The notes under the pieces are model-generated. The model made no database searches. It worked only from the letters and a program-made list of their open reading frames with translations, and was not told where the DNA came from. From contig NC_133770.1 of assembly GCF_003597395.2 (NCBI RefSeq), positions 18,735,200-18,799,199 of the forward strand: a stretch of DNA of 64,000 bases, in the 5' to 3' direction. The stretch comes from Chelonoidis abingdonii (Eukaryota; Chordata; Testudines; Testudinidae). The position numbers and the translations under genes were made by a program. Shown here piece by piece: positions 58,274 to 64,000 of the stretch (position 1 is the first letter of the stretch; each line of letters starts with the position of its first letter).

Positions 58274-59534
58274 TTAGTGGCTTTCAGCTTCAAATTGCTG
58301 CCTCAAGGTATTCCTGATCCTTATAGACCTATGCTGTGCCCCTCTAATAGCCCTGGTCTCTAACTGTTCAAACTCAGCCTCCAGGCACTGAGCCTTTGCG
58401 GTCCAGCCCTGAAAGAAGCTTTCACCCTTCCCTTCACAAATGTTATGGAGCGTACAGTGTGCAGCTATAAGCATAAGAATATTGTCCTCGGCCAGGTCCA
58501 GCTTCCTATAGAGGCAGCGCCAGCGGGCCTTTAAATGGCCAAAAGCACACACAACAGTCATTCTGCACTTGCTCAGCCTGTTGCTGAACCACTCCTTACT
58601 TCATAAGCCATGGCATTTAAGGGTAGGCAGGGTCTCCCAGGATCACAATAGGCATTTTGACTTCCCCTACGGTGATCTTCTGGTCTGGGAAGAAAGTTCC
58701 TGCTTGCAGCTTTCTGAACAGGCCAGTGTTCTGAAAGATGTGTGCATCACGCACCTTTCCGGACCAGCCTGCTTTAATGTCTGTGAAATGCCCACAGTGA
58801 TCCACAAGCACCTGGAGAACCACTGAGAAATACCCCTTCCAATTAATATACTCAGTGGCTAGGTGGTCTTGTCCCAGCATTGGAATATGTGTGCCATCTA
58901 TCGCTCCTTTGCAGTTAGGGAAGCCCATTTGTGCAAAGCCATCTACAATGTCATGCAGGTTGCCCAGAGCCACGGTCTTTCAGAGCAGGATCCGATTAAT
59001 GGCTCTGCACACTTCCGTCAACACAAGCCCAGTGGTAGACTTTCCCACTCCAAGCTGATTAGCGACTGATCAGTAGCAGTCTGGAGCAGCCAGCTTCCAC
59101 AGTGCGATCACAACGCGCTTCTCTAGCGACGGGGCAGCTCTCATTGTCGTGTCCTTGCGCCACAGGGCTGGGGTGAGCTCATCACACAGTCCCATGAATG
59201 TGGCTTTCCTCATCCGAAAGTTCTGCAGCCACTGCTCATCATTCCAGACATGCATAACAATGTGATCCCACCACTCAGTGCTTGTTTCCTGAGCCCAAAA
59301 ATGGCATTCCACTATGGTCAGCACCTCCATGAATGCCACAAGCAATTTCATGTCATAGCTACTACACATGGTGAGGTCAATGCTGCACTCCTCTTGCCTT
59401 TGTAGTTTAAAGAATGACTCCACTGCCACTTGTGATGTGTTAGTCAGAGCAAGCAGCATACTGGTCAACAGTTCGGGATCCATTCCTACAGCCTGAAGAG
59501 GCAGGGCACGCAAACCATTGAAAGATGGCACCAA
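58274..59534 (-). pseudogene. Harbinger (HARBI1-like) DDE nuclease, broken
   Basis: Read on minus, the N-terminal part (59534-59070) has TEWWDHIVMHVWNDEQWLQN and FRMRKATFMGLCDELTPAL, the helical DNA-binding region. An in-frame TGA after APDCY is followed by VANQLGVGKSTTGLVLTEVC and a second TGA before KTVALGN. The catalytic part then has CKGAIDGTHIP (first Asp near 58897), KAGWSGKVRDAHIF and PIVILGDPAYP (second Asp near 58633). A stop, a short deletion and a frameshift follow. The last block is MTVVCAFGHLKARWRCLYRK to the TAA at 58274. Here GTG (58550-58552) stands where the family has the catalytic Glu (ECAFG or ENAFG). The protein is therefore dead several times over. It acts on transposon ends in the nucleus when intact. 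Confidence 0.88.
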
Positions 59535-59540
59535 ATTCAG

Positions 59541-60110
59541 ATGGAAGCTGCTGGTTCCTTAGGTACCCAGGGCATTGCCTGACCAAAAGATGGCAAAGGT
59601 TCGGGCCCAGAGAGGTCACTGGTACTGTGAGCAGACAGGTGGCAAGAGCTCTTCCTCTGCTTCCTCTGTACCAAAGCAGCCCACTTGGGCCCCGACCGCG
59701 CTTCCCTCAGAGAGCCTGATACTTACAGTTCTGCCATTGCCCTTGGCCACGATCACCTAAGACTACACTCTCCATACTGATAACACCCTCGGTACTGCAG
59801 GAGTTCTGTTTTCCCCAGGACCTGCATCTGAGACTCCCGAGTCTCCGTTGCTTGGCTCTGACATGCTGTCAGTACCAAGAGCATCAAGATCTCCTGAAGT
59901 TCTCCTGATACTGATGGTGTCACATCAGATCTCCCCAGACGGAGACTGACTTACACGCACACGTTGGCTGAACAGATGCAACTATGGGAAATCTCTAATC
60001 AAAGACACAGTGCGGCTAATGCACCGAGAGTGGAGCACCCGTAGGGACACACATCTTGAAGAACCACAGTTACTGCAAAGGGTGAATAACCATTTCTTTC
60101 TGAGTCCCAA
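59541..60110 (+). repeat. Unclassified repeat right of Harbinger
   Basis: Contains AGAGGTCACTGGTACTGTGA, CCCTCGGTACTGCAGGAGTT and CTGTCAGTACCAAGAGCATC, then the block ACACATCTTGAAGAACCACA with the splice-donor-like end that also occurs at 85-115. No coding content recognised. Confidence 0.4.
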
Positions 60111-60289
60111 TCCATTGTCTTCTCCACTAGATCACACTCCTGCCCCTAATTTAGCCTGCCAAAACACTACCTACAGGTTAGGCACTGGCATGTCGTGATT
60201 ATTGCTTATCAGGCTGATCAGTTCCATCTCCTTGTTACTTTGTGCTCCCCTATGTCTGTTCATGTCTTGTCCTCACATTCTAATCTGTT

Positions 60290-60395
60290 CCAGGCAGGGA
60301 CCATTTTCTTGTTACATGTATGTACAGCACCTAGCACAATGGAGCCCTGATCCATGATTGGGGCCCCTGAGCACTTCGTACTACAAATAATAATG
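60290..60395 (+). repeat. SINE/LINE tail-like repeat, intact unit
   Basis: CAGGCAGGGACCATTTTCTT, TGTACAGCACCTAGCACAAT, CCTGATCCATGATTGGGGCC and ACTACAAATAATAATGAG in order. Serves as the uninterrupted reference for the split copy at 131-672. Confidence 0.65.
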
Positions 60396-61188
60396 AGGGT
60401 TTCATTCTTTTAAATTATTGTCTTTCCCGTGGAGGAGGGAAGGAAGTCAGCTTGTCTGTCACTTCTTTTATGCTCTGTGCAGATTTATTGAAAAAGCCTC
60501 ATCTCATTTACTGCTGTGTCATTCCTACCTCTCTTCTATCCAGAATATTTTATCTTTAGTTGTTCTCATTCTATTTTGTTGTTTTGGCTTTGGTTCTGCA
60601 CCCCCCTTTCTCCATATAAGCTGTGTGTGTGTTTGTGTGTTCACAGTTTTGTCTTCATATTGTCTTCCCGTCTACTTTACTTTCTTCTTTAATTCCTGGG
60701 ACTACACTCCTCACCTGTGATTTTTTTCCCTCTTCCTCCCCACCTCCCCACTTAAGCTTACTACAAAGCCTATTGTCCTTCCCTGTAATATTTGCATTTT
60801 TTCCTTCCCCTCCAGCATTGCCGTTATCTGTGTGATTCAGTCTTTATTTCACATGATCCCTTCTCTCTAATTTGTGTATTTGACAATATTTGGGGTGGGT
60901 TTTTTCCCCTGTGTTGTGGAAAGTTTCAGCATTGCACTTGTCACTCTCTGTCTTCTCTTCAAGTTATTCCATCTGTTCTTTTTTCCTATTTTCAGTATCT
61001 TATTTGCTGGGGATTGCCCCTTTTCTTCTTATAATTAATTCTTTCCCTGTGATTTCATTTCATTGTTTGTTTTTTTTCTGTCATTTTATGTTGTACTACG
61101 CTTCTGAATTTAAGCTTCCATTCCCTTTTCAGTGGCATATTTCTGACTTGTCTGTATATTCTCTCACCCACCCACCCACCCTCAGCCT
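60396..61188. other. Pyrimidine-rich tract, no gene
   Basis: Plus strand is strongly T/C-biased with few purine runs (TTTTTTCCCTCTTCCTCC, TTTTTTCCTTCCCCTCC). A GTGTGTGTG run is near 60623 and CCCACCCACCCACC lies directly before the gap. Frames here reflect composition only. Confidence 0.6.
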
Positions 61189-61280
61189 NNNNNNNNNNNN
61201 NNNNNNNNNNNNNNNNNNNNNNNNNNNNNNNNNNNNNNNNNNNNNNNNNNNNNNNNNNNNNNNNNNNNNNNNNNNNNNNN
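61189..61280. other. Assembly gap (Ns)
   Basis: Ninety-two undetermined bases. The open frames spanning it are artefacts. Confidence 0.99.
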
Positions 61281-63029
61281 TCTGCATTTCTTCTCTGTGT
61301 ATGATAATATGACTCACGGCTCCTACTCCTTTCTGAAGTTTGGGGGCTTGTTTGTTTTTCCCTTTTGCTTCCTATCCAGTTTGTCTGCACAGTGACTGTG
61401 ACAGCTCCTGAGGTGGATTCCTTTGATAATGTATTCATAGCCGTGTAGGCCACGCTCCACCACAGCATTAGGGAGCTGATTCTGTACCCACCAAAGTCAG
61501 TGCGAGACTTGCCATTGCTATCCACTGGAGCAGGACTGGGTTCTTAATGTTGTGCCCATTTACTTGTTTCAGCCTGAGTGTCACAGAGCTGTGATGAGTG
61601 GTAACCACACAGGGTCCCGCACCACTAAGCAAAGCCCGGATACAAAAGGATTTTCTTTGCCTGCCAGCAAAGTAATAAAAAGAAAGTGGGGCTGATCCTC
61701 ACATGGTGAAGTCAATGAAGCTGTGCTGATTAACACTAACTGAGGATCTGCCCCAGAAGGTCTGAGAAATGATATTCTTATTCCTCCACATGTGCTTTAG
61801 GGCACTGGCGTGGCTGACTCAGGGCTGCTGTAGCTAAGTAGAAGTGGCAGATATCTCAGCTGCTCCCTCGCCAGTGGGGATACTGGTGGTGTGGAATTCC
61901 ACTATGTGACCAGTGATTCCCACACATTTCAGTTTTTAGTTCACCCCTTGATTTCTGTGAGGGAGTAATGTATACTTGGAGCTTCCATGCTTTGGTTCAT
62001 CCCCCCCACACACACAGCGGAAACACATCATTTCATTGCATTAAGCTTTTAAGGGCCTGCCTAAGCATTTTCAGTACGGGGATCTAAATCATTATTTTGC
62101 TGTCAAAATGTTCCATTTTCTTTTCCTTCCCCAGTCTATAATTCTTTTGTGAGTGATGATTGCATAGTTAATCAGCAATTCATTATACGGCTGTGAAAAA
62201 TCCAAGCCTGTGCTCCTCTTTATACATTTAATCAAAGTCACTGGCTTGTGTACAGTAATGTGTGGTATTTTTTAGATTAAACTATTGTTATTGGTTTTGA
62301 ACAGGTTATACATCAAAAATGTAGTCATTGCAGGACTTTGGAGATGCCTGTCTGGATAGGAAGGAATGGGGGTGAGCGACAGAAGGAACACAAGATATGG
62401 TGAATTAACAGGGAAGAGAAGTAAACAGAGCTCTTGCTACTTAGTTCAGTCTAGCCTAGATCAGTAGTGGCTGAAAGACATGACCATCTGATGGATGTTT
62501 TGTACTTTTTGTGAAGGGTTTGCTGGGTTCAATCCAGTTTAAAATTATGCTGTGGAAATAGGTGATAGCAACAGGAGACACCTAGAGGGGAAATGAGAAT
62601 GAAGAAACTGATGCCCTCAACAAGCCTCACTTTCCCTTTAAAAAATAAGTAAGACTGGCACTGAAGCGACAATGATAGTGTGTCCCAAATCCATTTCTTA
62701 ATGCATATAGCATTCAGAGACCTTAGCCTGGCAAATGACATACAGATAGATCACACAATTCCATCTTTTATCTTTAGATTATTTGTCCTAGGATTATTTT
62801 GGTTGGGCGGGGCCTCTAGTGTGTGCCTAATCTAGCTGCATTGTTAAGAATTAATTGCATTAGGTTGCTTAATTCAAAAAGATATATAAACCTGGGCTGT
62901 TCATAAATCACTACAGCAATTTTCCTCTTCATTCCAGTTCAGAAAAGTGCATTACTAAGTTAAAGGCAGTGTAAATCAGTCTATACCCTAATGCAAAGTG
63001 TCAGCACATTAAAACAATATACCTCTTCT
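61281..63029. other. No gene seen
   Basis: Unassigned; CACACACA run after six C at about 62000. No recognisable element. Confidence 0.4.
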
Positions 63030-63118
63030 TAGCTATTCTGTGTGTGTCCAGTACCTAGCACGATGAGGTCCTGGCCCACAACTGGGGCTCCTAGGCACCA
63101 CCGCAATACAAATAATGA
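63030..63118 (+). repeat. SINE/LINE tail-like repeat
   Basis: GTGTCCAGTACCTAGCACGA, GGTCCTGGCCCACAACTGGG, GCTCCTAGGCACCACCGCAA and an ATACAAATAATGAG end. Same family as 60290-60395 and the split copy at 131-672. Confidence 0.65.
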
Positions 63119-64000
63119 GCAATAATCTTCTTATACAAGACCCAGTTCTGCCATTGTTACTCTTGTTGAGGAAGACCTTGCCCTTAAAATCAATGGATCT
63201 ACTCATAGAGAGATTCACTGCTCAGTATGAGGAAAGGAAGCAGAATCAAAGAGTCTTTCCCACATGAGAAGACATGGATCAGAGGAGCAATGGTCTCAAT
63301 TCAATCATTTATATTGGGTGGTTAAAACCTACTGGCCCAAGAGTAGAAACATACAAATGATTTCAACATAATCTGACATGAGATGGTGAATTACAGCAAG
63401 CCAAGTAAGAACAGCTTTGATGCAGAAGAGCTTTTTTCCTTCTCTCTCCTGGTGAGAGCGGTGTGTGATATGAATCACAGAAGGCACTGGGCTGCTATTA
63501 AAACAGGTGAAATGGTTTGATAGTAAAGCTTCTGATGGATGAGAACTTTCAAAGCCAGGAATCTCATTTACGCTACCACTAAAACTTTAAAACGACCAAG
63601 CGACTGTCTACATTACTGTTATAATGCAACAAAATGTATATTTATCTCTTTTTGGAAAGATTTGTTTCTTTTCAGCTGGAAAAAGCTCATCAGCCTATAA
63701 ATCACTTCTGTACCTATAGTACCTCTAATAATAGCATATAATCTGTCTGCTTGGGAATCTAGTACAGAAACTCTTGGTGAGAAAATAGAAAATCCAGGCA
63801 GGTCCTGAAATGCAGGTGTCTTCCTTGGGGGGCAGAGGCAGATAGTATAGCAGTGCTTACCACATTAGCTAACTAACATAACATTGGTTGACTGGGGATT
63901 ATAGACACTTTAGTCTCCATATAGTTAGGGTGGAAGCTATCTGGTCATTGCAAGCCTGACTTTGATAAATACATGCTCACTCCTGACTTTACCAAAACTA
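63119..64000. other. No gene seen
   Basis: Unassigned to the end of the window. Confidence 0.4.

Larger units (their letters stand above)
55850..59540. mobile_element. PIF/Harbinger transposon, nearly complete, inactive
   Basis: The left end GGCCCTGTCTAAAATGGCAA follows a CTAA, fitting a Harbinger terminus with a TAA target. The element has the two genes typical of the superfamily: a Myb/SANT-like gene on plus (56252-58002) and a DDE nuclease gene on minus (58274-59534). They converge and end on opposite sides of paired poly(A) signals. I do not see a matching right end, so the element seems truncated within or just past the N-terminus of the nuclease gene. Both genes contain stops and frameshifts. 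Confidence 0.85.

Noticed and set aside
60418..61034. Leu/Phe/Ser-rich frames looking like membrane proteins
   Set aside because: Caused by the T/C-rich composition of the strand, not by coding constraint.
61055..61525. Open frames spanning the N run
   Set aside because: They are open only because Ns cannot encode stops.
1..64000. CRISPR array, operons, prophage or bacterial defence genes
   Set aside because: No spaced direct repeats of CRISPR type and no bacterial-style gene packing; all coding remnants are eukaryotic transposon genes.
1..64000. Host gene exons
   Set aside because: I looked for frames with splice-like edges and recognisable domains outside transposons and found none. Small or fast-evolving exons could still be missed.

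Overview
This window is vertebrate nuclear DNA, most likely from a turtle. That is an inference from its repeat content: many 3'-end fragments of CR1 LINEs, a tRNA-derived SINE of the kind known from cryptodiran turtles (45.2 kb), several hAT and Harbinger families, and solo LTRs. I see no bacterial organisation (no operons, no Shine-Dalgarno-led genes, no CRISPR array). I also found no convincing host protein-coding exon. Every open frame with recognisable protein content belongs to a transposable element, and each one is broken. There is one assembly gap (Ns, 61189-61280).

Layout. 0-8 kb: a LINE ORF2 C-terminus inserted in a SINE-like tail, a minus-strand CR1 (3.6-4.2 kb), and a plus-strand CR1 split by a solo LTR (6.35-7.6 kb). 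8.5-14 kb: four DNA-transposon insertions, including a 2.3-kb hAT derivative (11527-13871) that keeps a transposase C-terminus and has other MITEs inside it. 16.8-24.2 kb: a MIR-like SINE, then an inverted pair of related segments (17605-18048 and 20724-22442). The second segment has gained a 998-bp solo LTR and a 261-bp hAT MITE. Between them lies an LTR carrying its own nested hAT MITE. 26.9-28.2 kb: a MIR-like SINE split by CR1, and a possible LTR fragment. 31.6-35.2 kb: palindromic MITEs, one split by a 5'-truncated Tx1/L1-like LINE with a 21-bp target-site duplication. 36.8-41.2 kb: a minus-strand LTR, a Tigger-like element filled with palindromic tandem repeats, and two hAT elements. 45.2-50.4 kb: the tRNA SINE, CR1 fragments, a 35-bp-arm hairpin, and a long decayed CR1 ORF2 split by an LTR. 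54-59.5 kb: a minus-strand CR1, then an almost complete but dead PIF/Harbinger transposon with a two-exon Myb/SANT-like gene and a convergent transposase gene.

The genes do not act together in a host pathway. The only functional pairing is inside the Harbinger element, where the Myb-like protein and the DDE nuclease would have worked together in transposition before both decayed. The useful content is a nested insertion history that can be read from target-site duplications. No previously undescribed biological system could be supported.
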